64,000 nt of DNA from Laguncularia racemosa (taxonomy: Eukaryota; Streptophyta; Magnoliopsida; Myrtales; Combretaceae): the NCBI GenBank assembly GCA_037954665.1, contig JBBMOL010000445.1, positions 211,351 to 275,350 of the forward strand. The letters are read 5' to 3'. Position numbers and translations under genes: made by a program. Below the pieces are notes generated by a model that was not told the origin of the DNA, did no database searches, and saw only the letters and a program-made list of their open reading frames with translations. Shown piece after piece: positions 50,301 to 63,300 of this stretch (the stretch's first letter is position 1; every line of letters begins with the position of its first letter).

Positions 50301-52618
50301 TATCCACTTTAGCTATTACATAAGCTATATCCAATTCATCAATTTTATTCCAATACACATTCCAATTTAACTATACTTCTTATCAAAACATCAACTACAC
50401 ATTTCTTATCTTCACTTTATCAAAATTAATCAAGAACACACATCGTAATAATAATCCAACTCCACAACATACATATATACCCATATTAATCAACTTAAAA
50501 CTACAAACATCAATCTACTTCTTATACAACCTCAATCAATACTCAAATTAACACTAAAACATAATAATTTATCAATCAAACACATACCTAGTCATCTACG
50601 CCACCATTAATACCTCTATACCCAAATTCACTTTAATTAAATATCAATCACACACCAAATATCAAATTAAACAAGTAATTGAGTATTTACCTTACTCCTT
50701 TACTCTTGAAAACTTCTAATAACCACGAAACAAGGAAATTAACCTTCCTGTTTCCTAAGTCACCTTCATAAACTCAAAATTGCCCATTAATACCTTAACA
50801 AAACTTACGGATTGCTTAATACTTTATGACGTATCTTAATTCCAAATATGGTTACCTTGCTCTGAAGTACTCTAATCTCTAAATTGGGCTTTCACCTTAC
50901 AAAATTACAATCAAATGTCTAAATTTATACTCTAAATTATCGATAAGAAGAATCTATACACTATATCTAATTTCCAACACTTAACTTTACGCTTACCTAT
51001 TCCTAGAAGGCAAAACTACCTTGAGATGACTTGTCCTCCTCTAGATCTTCACTTTCTTGCTTGATTTCCTCAATTAAATATAAAATTTATCTTGGAATTG
51101 ACCTCAATGGCATCTCAAAATCTTCATTTCAACTTGAAATTTCTATTACTTACCTAATTGATACCCTAAAAGCTTGGATTTGGCTAAATTGATATTGGAA
51201 ATCCACTAATTACCCATAGGACTCTATTGATGAGCTTAAGTAAGCTTGGTTTTATATTTTAATGGAGAAAATAAGGGAGGCCGAGAGAGTGAGGCATGAG
51301 AGAAAAAGAGTTTTGGTTGAGGGAGATGAAAGAATGAGAGTTCTAGAAAACTTCCAAGCTTAACTACTCCTTAAATCAAGTTATAAGGTCATTTACTAAT
51401 TTACCCCTCCTTAACTATTACAACCTAAAGCTAATTAGGTAATTCTAATTATTAAATATCTAGATTTTTAAATTACTATCTTACTCTCAATATTTAAATA
51501 CTAAAGTAAAGTTAACATAGTAATTTTTTTTCTAAAATTTTAATTTTACCCTTAATTATATTTAATTATTACTTGAATTTTTAATTAGCGAAATTTTGGT
51601 TATTTCACTCCTTAAACATTCATCAAAATTAATTGAAATACAACTCATCCTTTTTTTACTTAAAATTAATTGAAGTTTAACTCATTGTAGCTTTAGTTTA
51701 ATGTAACAAGTCACAATGTTAACTTTTGAAATTTGAATTTAAAAATATTATAACCTAACATTTTTTTTTTCTTATCATGTTAGGTTTTCCATTTTTTTAA
51801 ACCTAAAACCCTATTGGGTTTTAAAATAACACCCAAATTCATCCCAAAACACTATAAGATAATCAGTATGTCAAGTAGGTCATAAACCCTATAAAGACCC
51901 ACTTGGTGGCATCCTTAGAGGGAGATCCTTAAAGTGATGATGTGGCACTTGAAAAAACTCTTTAAGTGCTCTCCATGAAAGATGCTCTAAAATTAATTAA
52001 AAAAAGAGTGTCTAAATGCTATATTATGTTAATATGTTAATAATATATGTATAATATTTCTATCATAATCTATATTATAAAGCTAAAATTCCATCTCAAG
52101 CTAGATACCAATCTCAAGAGTTAATTATTCCAAGTAAATTATCATGACATCATCATTTAACGACAAACAATTAGTTATGCTTTCTTTTTTTTTTTAAAAA
52201 AAATATTTGTTAGCCCCAAATATGTAATTAACAAGGGGGTTGAATTAATTGCTATACAAAATTTTAACTTTTTCAAAATCCCCTTCTAATTGCATTAATT
52301 TTATGGCAACTAGTTTAGCAATCAAATGAAATAAATAAAGTAACAACAAAAATTTAAAAGAGGTAAGGGAATAAAAAATCAGATGCAAGAATTATAGAGA
52401 TTCCATTTTATGCATCACTCTTCTATTTCAACTCAATTGCTGGGGATCTAATTTTCTATATGGGTATCATTCCACTATTTTCAATAAAAAAACAAGAGTG
52501 ACCTTCAAGGCTATAATCAAGTACAAGTAAATCTAAGAAGAAAGTGAGGAAAAATAGATGTAAATCCTCTAAACTATAGCACATGTGAAAGGTTCTAAGT
52601 TTCCCTTTTAAGTTTCTA
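47312..52618. other. Intergenic, probably decayed reverse-oriented LTR DNA
   Basis: No gene seen. Blocks at about 47,700-48,060 ('ctccaaggctacaaggcctaaa', split here; 'cactctcgttaacccataac') and 51,240-51,420 (a purine-rich 'ggccgagagagtgag...' stretch near 'cttccaagcttaactactcc') look like parts of a chromovirus LTR on the minus strand. I could not place its ends. 49,800-50,700 is very A/C-rich with only low-complexity short ORFs. Confidence 0.35.
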
Positions 52619-54163
52619 TGTAACATCCCAATCCAAAAGTAGTCAATAACCAAGTCAACATACATTAATAGGTTTTTTTGAACTACGTGGCTCAAAAGCT
52701 TCTAGTTAGTGTTGACATATTATTCACTAGTTCGTTATATGTATAACTACTCAACTTCTCTCAAAAGTCATGTAGATGTTTTCATTCGCATGGGGTAATA
52801 TAATATTTTCCCCTTAATAAATACATTAGGTATCATAATCTCTTAACCCCCTTTTAATATGCGATGTTCTCATTGGAAGATCCTATAATTAGACCCAAAT
52901 CTTCCCTTCGTGGTCGTCTCACTGATTTGGAAATTTAAATGTTGAAAGGATATCTCACAGTTTTTTCGTAGTTACTAATCTTTTAGACAAAAGTTGGATT
53001 GAATTTAAATTTGAATTTCTGGTACTCATCCCATAGTTTCTTACATGATAAAACTCCAATAAATAATCTTAAACAACTGATGAAATATTTTGGATAAATC
53101 TATTAACTAATTTGAAGATTCTAGCATAAAGTCTTTGATCCATATCTCCTTATTTCAAATTTGAAATCTATATCTTAATGAGAACTTGATAACCAATAAC
53201 CTATTAAAATCATCAAAAAAAAAAATCTAGAAAATATAGTAAAGGGCATGAGACAAAAAGCATATAGAAGTACAAAAAGTCAAATAGTATTGTCAATTTT
53301 ACCCTATTGAATTTGGTCAACATTCTATATAATCTAAAATGATACTTTTTATCAAAATATTTTCAACCAATATTATTAGAAACAAGTCTAAAATAGTAAA
53401 TTGGACCATTTCACATGAAATTCCATAACAAAAAGCATAATCCTCCAAATTATTACTTGAAAATTACCTTGGATTAGAGAAACATATAGAATTCAAATTT
53501 CATCTTAAAGAGGTTATCACCTATGTGAGTGAAATTACATTTTTACCCTTAAAAATTACAATTAATCAAGAAAATAACCTCTATTTCTGGTGAAATCAAA
53601 TCAAACATTGTACATATCATAATTGTGCCCCCATTATCATAATATAGCAGATTCAACATGAATTTTCACTAAAATCCCTTTATTTCATCATTTGATGGAA
53701 ATGGGCAGTTTTAAGAACAAAAATTTAATGAATATTGCGTGTGTTGACCCTCCTAATTTCTGTTCATACATGTAACATAGATGCTATAGGAAGCTTCTAA
53801 TAAATTTCAAACTACAAACCATAAATACCTAAGTAATATTATATATATATGTGTGTAATTAACAATAATAAAAAATTTCCAAAGATAATATGGGAAATAA
53901 GATTTATTATTGGGGACAAGATGGTCATTTCGTGACCTAGGTATATAAGCTTCCTTTTACAAAGGGTTAATTCTTTTCGGCACTTTTCAATCCATAACTC
54001 TAATTACAAGCCAAAGAGGCCCTCTCAGAACCCATAGTATAATTTAACAGAAATCTAATCAAAGAACATTGAAGACAAGCCAATTACAATTTGGTAAGAA
54101 TTTAAGTCTATTATTACATGTATATAGTTGTGGAGATATGAACTAAAGATTTTTGATGATGTG
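52619..54163 (+). mobile_element. LTR-like sequence truncated by the Ogre-like element
   Basis: Begins TGTAACATCCCAATCC, a common Ty3/gypsy LTR start. It holds 'ggggacaagatggtcatttc' (53,916-53,935), and a TATA-type segment 'ggtatataagcttcc' follows near 53,940. It stops where the Ogre-like LTR begins, with no LTR 3' end or PBS, so it may be a host LTR interrupted at that point. No second half is visible within the window. Confidence 0.35.
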
Positions 54164-54447
54164 TGTAAACACCCCATTTTTGCCCTCGGAATCAACAATT
54201 CTCGACAATAATCAATTTTTCAATTTTTCCTAATTTTTCCCAATTTTTCCTAATTTTCCACAAATGATGAAAATGTTCAAAAAATAAAAATAAATAGGAA
54301 AACACTTCAATTTTGAAAAAATGATTTCAGAAATGGCAATAATAAATAATAAACAATTTTTAAAAAATTTTGGAATTTTCAAAAAATACAAAAAATAGAA
54401 AAATCGCATTGCATATATGCAATTTGCAAAAATAAAAAAATCAGGAA

Positions 54448-54535
54448 AGTGGGCTAGCTCAGCTGGTCCGGACCGTGTCTAGGCGCGTGCGTAGGGGGTC
54501 GAGGTCGCGGATTCGAATCGCGGAGGACGCAGTTT
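54448..54535 (+). other. tRNA-like segment inside the Ogre-like LTR
   Basis: TAGCTCAGCTGGT fits the Pol III A box (TRGCnnAGnnGG), and GGATTCGAATC about 50 bases later fits the B box. The T-arm can pair 5 bp: CGCGG, loop ATTCGAA, TCGCG (last pair G-U). A normal D-stem and 7-bp acceptor stem do not form, and a palindrome GGTCCGGACC replaces part of the D arm. It is a tRNA-derived piece, not a working tRNA gene. Confidence 0.5.
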
Positions 54536-54863
54536 CCGCGTTTTGTAATTTTTCGACTTATCCAGTGACACGTGGCAGCATCTGATTGGCTGGAAGAAAC
54601 GCACGCGCCGGGCGCGTGATCATCCCTTACCTCGAGCCCGAGATCGCCGGCGAGAAGAAAAATTCGTATTTCGGCCGTTTTTATTCGATTTTTTTGGCAC
54701 AAATCCAATAGATCTTCAACAAAGATAAGATAAACATTATCTAATTAAAATCAAATCGCAACAAATCGTTGGATAGGCACGGATCGGAGTTGGTTTTTCA
54801 ACCAAAAATCCAATCAACTTCAATCGGCGGAAATCCGAGCTTATCCAGCTCGATTTCAAACGC

Positions 54864-54873
54864 CTATAAATAG
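54864..54873 (+). promoter_or_regulatory. TATA box of the Ogre-like LTR
   Basis: CTATAAATAG followed by a purine-rich stretch, in the only part of the LTR that looks like a Pol II promoter. Transcripts would start near 54,900. Confidence 0.6.
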
Positions 54874-56323
54874 AGGGGGAGGTGAAGAAGCCAGGAGACA
54901 GATAAAAATTGCGAGAGAGAGAGAAAAGAGTGTAAATCGGAGGAAGTCCAAGTTCACGACCGCCGATCGGATTCGAGCCGCCGCAAGGAGACGTTCTGGG
55001 AGTACATCGCCACCACCATCGGATCCAGCACCCCCAAGAAGCTAGGATTCGACACTTTACCCGCCGCAAACGACCGCCGGAACGCCGTGAACGAGCCAAC
55101 CCCGCCGTCGTGTCCGACCAATTCGACCCGACCCGCGCACCGATCCGGATCTAGGTAAGTCGGATTTTCCAGATTTTTTATTATTATTTATTTTATTTAT
55201 TTTGTTTATTTGTTTATGTTGAATTTATTTATTATTATTGATTATATTGTTAGCCATTTATTTATTTATATTTTCAATAAATAGAAAAATGTAGAAATTG
55301 TATTTTTCTAGGATTTAATAATGTAGAAAATAGAAAATAAAAAATAGGAAATAAGAAAAAAAGAAAATAAAAATAACAAAAATGAAGAAAAATAATAGAA
55401 ATATTAGAAAAAAAATAATAATTAAATTTTAGATTTCAAAATAGGATAGAAAATAAACTTAAGATAAAATTTTCAACAAAAAAAAAACTTATAAAAATCA
55501 TAAAAATCATGAAAAAACTTATAAAAATTATAAAAATCATGAAAAACTTAAAAAAAATCATAAAATCATAAAAAAACCTACAAAAATTTATAAAAATCAT
55601 AAAAATCACAAAATTTTATAAAAATCATAAAAATTAATAAAGAATTCAAAAATTACAAAAAAAATAAGTTTTAGCACTTAGAAAAGTCTTTTTTTTTTTT
55701 TTTATAATAAAATCAAAATTGATGTTTTCCCTCAAAATCATTTTCAAAAATCAAATTCAAAGTTTAGGCTTAGAAATTTTTAGAAAAACCCCAAAGACAT
55801 TAAGAACTTAAATCAAAAGAGTTTGCAAGAATTAAAATTCATCAACAAATCTAAAGGTTTTCAAAAAAGCGAACTACGACTTGTTTGATCCTGAGTAGCA
55901 GGTACGTAGGCACCCATTCGGGTCAACCCCCTAAAATGAATAAAAAATCGTTTTTCTTGAAATAAATTCAAAAACATAAAAGTAACAATGACACAATGAA
56001 ACACATTTCTAAAGATGAACAATTTTAAGAGATTAGGTGGTAACTGCATAGGTTTTAATAGGTTAGCCTCCGGACCTAGAAACTCTGGTTTTCCCTTTTC
56101 CTCTTTTCACAAAAACGAAAAGAGGAAATAACGACGACTAGTAGTCCAAATTAAGACTAATCCGCTCCTTTAGTCTTAATTCAACTTTCCCAACAACAGT
56201 TGGGTGGCGACTCCAAAAATCAAACGAAATTCCTAATTCAAGTCGAGGATCTAGATTAGATGAGCATAGGGTTTAGTTTAGATCGGATTAGGAATGGGAA
56301 TCCAAAAATTAGACTCGACAGGA

Positions 56324-56341
56324 TGGCGACTCCGCTGGGGA
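56324..56341 (+). other. Primer-binding site, tRNA-Arg type
   Basis: TGGCGACTCCGCTGGGGA lies three bases after the LTR end. Ogre elements are known to use a tRNA-Arg primer, and this segment has the form expected for that PBS (TGG for the CCA end, then an acceptor-stem complement). A partial copy, TGGCGACTCC, occurs inside the LTR at 56,206. Confidence 0.65.
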
Positions 56342-56820
56342 CCCATACCAGCAGGCAAGCCACCTGAATCTCTCCAAGCTGTTATCTTTAAAAGAAAATG
56401 TGTTTTTCATTACCTTGTTACTAACTTTGCAGGATTTAGTTAGATTTTAGTTCTTTACTGTGGGGGTTTTTGCATGCATACATGTGTTTGTGTGAGTAGA
56501 TGTGGTCGAACCCGGACCGTCCTAGAAACCTAAGACGGGGAGCCATTGTGTAGGTTTCGGGCAAAGTGAGTTGATTCACCGTTCGGGACCGATTAGGCTA
56601 CCCCACCCTATGCTTCGATATGACCTGAGATCCATTTCTTCGAGAATGCGGGAGGCCATAGAGCTCGGGAACCAGTTAGAACCAACTTACTTGCATACAT
56701 AACATCGTACGAAGGGTTGACAATTGAATGACAATGTATTGGTTTGTTGGAGTTCAGGACTATTTCCCTGTAATGTTTTCATAGTTCTTGTTGTAACTAG
56801 GCTGTTTCCTATTGTAATAG
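56342..56820 (+). other. Leader between PBS and ORF1
   Basis: About 480 bp without a reading frame. It ends in 'ctgtttcctattgtaatag' directly before the ATG, a plausible splice acceptor for the donor at 55,155. Splicing between them would remove the PBS and place ORF1 first on a short leader. Confidence 0.4.
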
Positions 56821-58339
56821 ATGGCTAGCAGTGCAGTCGACCGCCTCCTCCGCAAAGAAATTCGGATGTACAAACCTTTGGACCCAAAATTGGTACTGGA
56901 CCACTGGTTTACCTTGTATAACCCAGAGGAGCAAGCCTTCATCCAACAGAAGATCGGCCCCGTCCTCTCACTGACTAAGACAGAGGCGAATTTGCCTATG
57001 GTCCGGGCCATGCTCCAGTTATGGGAGATCGAGCCTACAGCTTTCTTCATCGGACCGCATGAGATCACCCCTACCCTGGAGGAGTATACCCAGTTGCTAC
57101 AGGCTCCAGCACTGACTGATCAGATTTACACACCAGACCTTGAGGCCGGGCCAGCCGGTACCTTCAGCAGATTGCTAGGCATCCGCAAAACAACGCTCAA
57201 TAAAGCCCTGGCAGACTGTAATGGGTATTGCATACGCATGGATGATCTAGAAGCCTGGTTTATTGCCCGAGAAGACAATGGGGACAGAAAAGACATCTTG
57301 TGTGGAGACCCTAAGACTTATAGACAGAGAAGGGTGAACGCCTTCATCTTGACGGCCTTCGCCACCATATTGTTCCCCACTGGAACTTTCTACATTCACT
57401 ACCGGGTCGTAGAGCTGGTGACCCAATTCCTGGAGGGAAAATCGTACATCCCGGCTCTACTGGCTGAACAGATCCGGAACTTGAACTTCCTTAAGAAGAA
57501 GGGACATGGGATCCTCCGCTCCAGCATCAACCTTCTGCAGATATGGTTCGTAAGCCACCTCAAGTGCTTCGGGCTGAACATGGTGAGGAAAACCCTAGCC
57601 CAACAGGTAGATCTGGTGGATTCCTGTGAAGTTGCCTGACGACATTACCAGCCACAGTTGGGTAGATCTGCTTAAAATCCTTAGCACCGAAGATATTCTG
57701 TGGACAGCCAGGTGGAGTTGCTGCAATAAAATCATCTTAACCTGCAGTAATTTCCAAGCAGTGCCATTAATTGGGATCAACGGATGCATCGGATATCACC
57801 CCAACTCTGTAGTCCGTCAATTCGGTACCGTCCAAGACATGGTTTATCGGCCTTCACTCAAAGCAGTCACCTTTGAGTATCAGGATCCGAGCCTGTGGGT
57901 AGCCGAGAAGTTTGCTAAGCTGGCAGAGGTCGAAGCACTTTGGGAAGCCAGAATCGAAAGCCCGAATGTGGACCTCGGCGAGCTAGATGGCGAAGTGGGA
58001 AAACACCGAGCCACCAGAGAGTTTGTAATTCGCCAGCTATACCAGACAGGGGAAAGAGCATACCGGGTTCCAGACGTCACCCAGCCAAGACCGGATAAGA
58101 TCAATCCAGAAACAGAGATCTACCTGGAACAGGTCAAGGCCCGGATGGAAGTATATTTCGAAGCTGCAGACTATAAGAAAGACATCTGGAAAGAACGCTT
58201 CAAAGAAGCTGACCAAAGAAACAAGGCCTTAGAAGCACGACTGGAGAAGTGTCAAGCCAAGGTCAAAGAACAGGAAGCCGTCATCAGTGGCCTCCACAAC
58301 AGAAGACTAAGAGAACTAGGAAATAGATTATCATTGTAA
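56821..58339 (+). pseudogene. ORF1 of the Ogre-like element (DUF7745-type protein), one frameshift
   Basis: The first frame (56,821-57,639, 272 aa) starts MASSAVDRLLRKEIRMYKPL. It holds the family-like blocks FFIGPHEITPTLEEYTQLL, RQRRVNAFILTAFATILFP and IPALLAEQIRNLNFLKKKGH, then a W-rich stretch. The next frame (+1) continues with LPDDITSHSWVDLLKIL, VPLIGINGCIGYHPNSVVRQF (split here) and runs to 58,339. The frame 2 stop at 57,608 and the frame 1 stop at 57,637 confine the shift to about 57,611-57,638. Residues near the C-terminus (about 58,110-58,310) form a charged heptad-like coiled coil. DUF7745 proteins are a large plant family of unknown function, often transposon-linked. Ogre elements carry an extra ORF1 before gag. 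No gag, RT or integrase follows in the window. Base composition is near 50% GC, unlike the surroundings. Confidence 0.65.
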
Positions 58340-60333
58340 TCTTTCATTCGTTTATTGAACTCCAGAATTTTCAAAATGAATAAAAGTGAAGTTCCAATAT
58401 TACATTGTCAATCAGTTGTCAACCCTTTATTTTTAGCATCCGTGTGAGCATCTGGTTTGCATATTTACTAAAAAAATAAGAACAATAAAAATAAATAAAG
58501 AAAGAAAATTGAAGAGTTACTAACAATTAAAGATCTTTTTAAGGTCCTAAAAGTTGCTTCTAAATGGTCAGCTTAACCTAAAGCTCATAGTCACTTGCTC
58601 TAAACATGAAACCAAAGACCTCTATAACCAACTTAAAAGACCCCATTCACTTCAAAAGGTCTCCTCATATCTTGATTTAGCCTCAAAACGTAAAACGTCC
58701 CAACACCCTCCAATCCTAAAAGCTGCACTTGAAGTTTCCTTTCTATCAAAAGTCATATAAACCAAACACAGATTTTTTTTTTTGGGCACATGTTCAAAGT
58801 AGCTATGGTCAATTATCACTGAGGGTATAAAGAAGACTCTTCCAAATACTTGAGTCTTAGGCACTTAAGACCAAATCGCTTGTTCAAATTGACAACAGTA
58901 TATGGGGACGCCATGAGAAGTGAAGGACATAGGCAAATGGAAGGGTATCTTTGTTTAAAAGGTTTAAGATGACAAGAGGCAAACCACGTCCCAAACACTA
59001 ACCCTTAAACACTTGAGAGTTGAGTGTTATTAATGTGAGGTTTTGGACTCATTCCTTAAAGGAGGTCTATCTTGAATTTGATACGTTAAATCAAATAATG
59101 TTATGCATTCATTTTTGTTACCCTAAACACAATCATCCTTTGACAAACAAGAGTTTCAAAATTTAACCCTACTATCAACCACCCCATGATGGAATACTTG
59201 GGAAGATAGAGACATCAATAGTGCTTGCCCTAGTTGCAACAATTCAAAATTTTTGCCATAGATAATTTATTTGAGATGAAGAGAAGTCCACATTCTGAAA
59301 AAATACACATGAACCACATGAAATGATCACCATTGGGCCCAAAAGAAAAAGAAAAACGATGGAAAAAGGGAATGAATGAAGAAAAAAAAATGAAAGAAAA
59401 AGAAAAAAAGAAAGAAAAAGAAGAGAAATGAGAAAAGCCTACGAATGTAGCCAAACCTATAAAAAGCCCAACAACACTTGAAAACACCAGGGCCAAATAC
59501 GAGAATTTAAACATCATAGTTCAAAGATACGATACCCTTTTTTTGAAGACTTCTCCAAATCATTGAAAATAACTTATCTTGAGCAAAAAATTGCTAGGGC
59601 AAATACTATTCTTATTTCTTTTTCTCAAGGTTTATTGACTTACAAACCCAAGTTGAAATGACTATTCTTTCAAAATAAACCATTAACATACATTTCTGAA
59701 ACCAATAACCAAAAGAGCCTAAATTGCATTACAAGTATCAAAAGGTCCTAACGGGTTGATTAAAGCGTATTACTTACAAGAAAGACCATAATTTTTGGAA
59801 TAGAAGTCAAGAGTGACATCTAAACCGAGAGATTGTAAGGAAGTCCTCTTAGATTAAACCAATTAAAAACGAGATATCCAGTTATAAATAGAATGAGAGA
59901 ATTTACTCATTGGCATTGTTTAGCCTTAAGTACTGATGTTCCCCAAGAAGAAGATATGAGTCTTAATTACAAGAAACCCCTCAAGAGATGATTGATTAAG
60001 CTAAGACAACACTTTTGTTTCTAAGATTAAACCAAACCTTCTGAGAAAAAGGAGGCAAAAGAGTAAGTGATTATGGAGCAGTAGGGAATGCTTACCCTTT
60101 ATTTGTATTTTTAGGAGCCTTGTCAGATTCTTTACTCGTTAGCAATGCTCACTAAAATAAAAACACTTTAATGTTTTGCCACATTATCCTTAAGTTTCAA
60201 AAGACCATTTTTTCTTGAAAATTTGCAGAAAAATTTTAGTTATCACTTGTTCAGAGGACTTAAGTCATCTTGCATTTGATTGTTATTGAAAAAAATATAA
60301 TAAGATTCTCACTAACGATATTCTTCCTTTAAT
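58340..60333. other. Noncoding stretch between ORF1 and the minisatellite
   Basis: Nearly 2 kb without a convincing frame on either strand. It has an almost pure A/G tract (about 59,339-59,437). Short minus ORFs there are Phe/Ser low-complexity artefacts. No gag, zinc knuckle or polymerase motif was seen, so the element lacks its usual coding part here, or this is already its 3' region. Confidence 0.5.
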
Positions 60334-63300
60334 AGGGTAGTCAGCCCAAAAAAAAGGGGCACTTCCCTAGATCTCTCAAGGTTAGCCCATAGGGGGGCAC
60401 CTTTTGAGCCATTCATTTTCATAATAGGGTAGTCAGCCCAAAAAGGGGCACTTCCCTAGATCTCTCAAGGTTAGCCCAAAGGGGGCACCTTTTGAGCCAT
60501 CATTTTCATAATAGGGTTAGTAAGCCCAATATGGGCACTTTCCCGAAAAAAACCTGTTCTCAGGGTCAGCTCATAAGGGCACCTTTTGAGACAGTTCTAT
60601 TTTAGGTTAGTCAGCTCTTGGAGCACTTTCCTAAAAATCAATCCAAGGGTTAGTCAGCCCAATATGGGCACTTTCCCGAAAAAACCTGTTCTCAAGGTCA
60701 GCTCATAAGGGCACCTTTTGAGACAGTTCTAGTTTAGGTTAGTCAGCTCTTGGGGCACTTTCCTAAAAATCAATCCAAGGGTTAGTCAGCCCAACATGGG
60801 CACTTTCCCGAAAAAAACCTGTTCTCAGGGTCAGCTCATAAGGGCACCTTTTGAGACAGTTCTATTTTAGGTTAGTCAACTCTTGGAGCACTTTCCTAAA
60901 AATCAATCCAAGAGTTAGTCAGCCCAATATGGGCACTTTCCCGAAAAAACCTGTTCTTAGGGTTAGCTCATAAGGGCACCTTTTGAGACAGTTCTAGTTT
61001 AGGTTAGTCAGCTCTTGGGGCACTTTCCTAAAAATCAATCCAAGGGTTAGTCAGCCCAACATGGGCACTTTCCCGAAAAAAACCTGTTCTCAGGGTCAGC
61101 TCATAAGGGCACCTTTTGAGACAGTTCTATTTTAGGTTAGTCAGCTCTTGGGGAACTTTCCTAAAAATCAATCCAAGGGTTAGTCAGCCCAACATGGGCA
61201 CTTTCCCGAAAAAAACCTGTTCTCAAGGTCAGCTCATAAGGGCACCTTTTGAGACAGTTCTATTTTAGGTTAGTCAGCTCTTGGAGCACTTTCCTAAAAA
61301 TCAATCCAAGGGTTAGTCAGCCCAATATGGGCACTTTCCCGAAAAAAACCCGTTCTCAGGGTCAGCTCATAAGGGCACCTTTTGAGACAGTTCTATTTTA
61401 GGTTAGTCAGCACTTGGAGCACTTTCCTAAAAATTAATCCAAGGGTTAGTCATCCCAATATGGGCACTTTCCCGAAAAAGCCTGTTCTCAGGGTCAGCTC
61501 ATAAGGGCACCTTTTGAGACAGTTCTATGTTAGGTTAGTCAGTTCTTGGAGCACTTTCCTAAAAACCAATCCAAGAGTTAGTCAGCCCAATATGGGCACT
61601 TTCCCGAAAAAGCCTGTTCTCAGGGTCAGCTTATAAGGGCACCTTTTGAGACAGTTCTAGTTTAGGTTAGTCAGCTCTTGGGGCACTTTCCTAAAAATCA
61701 ATCCAAGGGTTAGTCAGCCCAATATGGGCACTTTCCCGAAAAAAAACCTGTTCTCAGGGTCAGCTCATAAGGGCACCTTTTGAGACAGTTCTACTTTAGG
61801 TTAGTCAGCTCTTGGGGCACTTTCCTAAAAATTAATCCAAGGGTTAGTCAGCCCAATATGGGCACTTTCCCGAAAAAGCCTGTTCTGAAGGTCAGCTCAT
61901 AAGGGCACCTTTTGAGACAGTTCTATGTTAGGTTAGTCAGCTCTTGGAGCACTTTCCTAAAAATCAATCCAAGGGTTAGTCAGCCCAATATGGGCACTTT
62001 CCCGAAAAAGCCTGTTCTCAGGGTCAGCTCATAAGGGCACTTTTTGAGACAGTTCTAGTTTAGGTTAGTCAGCTCTTGGGGCACTTTCCTAAAAATTAAT
62101 CCAAGGGTTAGTCAGCCCAATATGGGCACTTTCCCGAAAAAGCCTGCTCTCAGGGTCAGCTCATAAGGGCACCTTTTGAGACAGTTCTAGTTTAGGATAG
62201 TCAGCTCTTGGGGCACATTCCTAAAAATCAATCCAAGGGTTAGTCAGCCCAATATGGGCACTTTCCCAAAAAAGCCTGTTCTCAGGGTCAGATTATAAGG
62301 GCACCTTTTGAGACAGTTCCAGTTTAAGTTAGTCAGCTCTTGGGGCACTTTCCTAAAAAATTAATCCAAGGGTTAGTCAGCCCAAAATGGGCACTTTCCC
62401 GAAAAAGCCTGTTCTCAGGGTCAGCTCATAAGGGCACCTTTTCAGACAGTTCTAGTTTAGGTTAGTCAGCTCTTGGGGCACTTTCCTAAAAATTAATCCA
62501 AGGGTTAATCAGCCCAATATGGGGACTTACCCGAAAAAGCCTGTTCTCAGGGTCAGCTCATAAGGGCACCTTTTGAGATAGTTCTAGTTTAGGTTAGTCA
62601 GCTCTTGGGGCACTTTCCTAAAAATCAATCCAAGGGTTAGTCAGCCCAATATGGGCAATTTCCCGAAAAAAAACCTGTTCTCAGGGTCAGCTCATAAGGG
62701 GACCTTTTGAGACAGTTCTACTTTAGGTTAGTCAGCTCTTGGGGCACTTTCCTAAAAGTCTATCCAAGGGTTAGTCAGCCCAATATGGGCACTTTCCCGA
62801 AAAAACCCGTTCTCAGGGTCAGCTCATAAGGGCACCTTTTGAGACAGTTCTACTTTAGGTTAGTCATCTCTTGGGGCACTTTCCTAAAAATTAATTTAAG
62901 GATTAGTCAGCTCAATATGGGCACTTTCCCGAAAAAGCCTGTTCTCAGGGTCAGCTCATAAGGGCACCTTCTGAGACAGTTCTATGTTAGGTTAGTCAGC
63001 TCTTGGAGCACTTTCCTAAAAATCAATCCAAGGGTTAGTCAGCCCAATATGGGCACTTTCCCGAAAAAGCCTGTTCTCAGGGTCAGCTCATAAGGGCACC
63101 TTTTGAGATAGTTCTATGTTAGGTTAGTCAGCTCTTGGAGCACTTTCCTAAAAATCAATCCAAGGGTTAGTCTGCCCAATATGGGCACTTTCCCCAAAAA
63201 GCCTGTTCTCAGGGTCAGCTCATAAGGGCACCTTTTGAGACAGTTCTAGTTTAGGTTAGTCAGCTCTTGGGGCACTTTCCTAAAAATTAATCCGAGGGTT

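Larger units (their letters stand above)
54164..56320 (+). repeat. Ogre/Tat-like 5' LTR (about 2.16 kb)
   Basis: Starts TGTAAACACCCCATTTTTGCC and ends CTCGACA three bases before a primer-binding site. The first half is clearly more GC-rich than the window. It contains a tRNA-like segment (54,448-54,535), a TATA box CTATAAATAG (54,864-54,873), a (GA)n tract (54,913-54,925) and a strong splice donor CTAG|GTAAGT (55,155). The second half is A-rich ('aaaaatcataaaaatcat' repeats, 55,490-55,640). The exact start (54,162 or 54,164) is open because the partner LTR is outside the window. Confidence 0.62.

Noticed and set aside
54448..54535. Functional tRNA gene
   Set aside because: A and B boxes are present, but the acceptor and D stems do not pair and no T-run terminator follows.
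54454..55099. Minus-strand ORFs of 84 and 120 codons in the GC-rich LTR part
   Set aside because: Arg/Pro-rich composition from GC-rich DNA; no domain, and the plus strand holds the LTR promoter features.
59230..59517. Minus-strand 95-codon ORF rich in Phe and Ser that looks membrane-spanning
   Set aside because: It is the translation of an A/G-rich low-complexity tract, so the hydrophobicity is an artefact.
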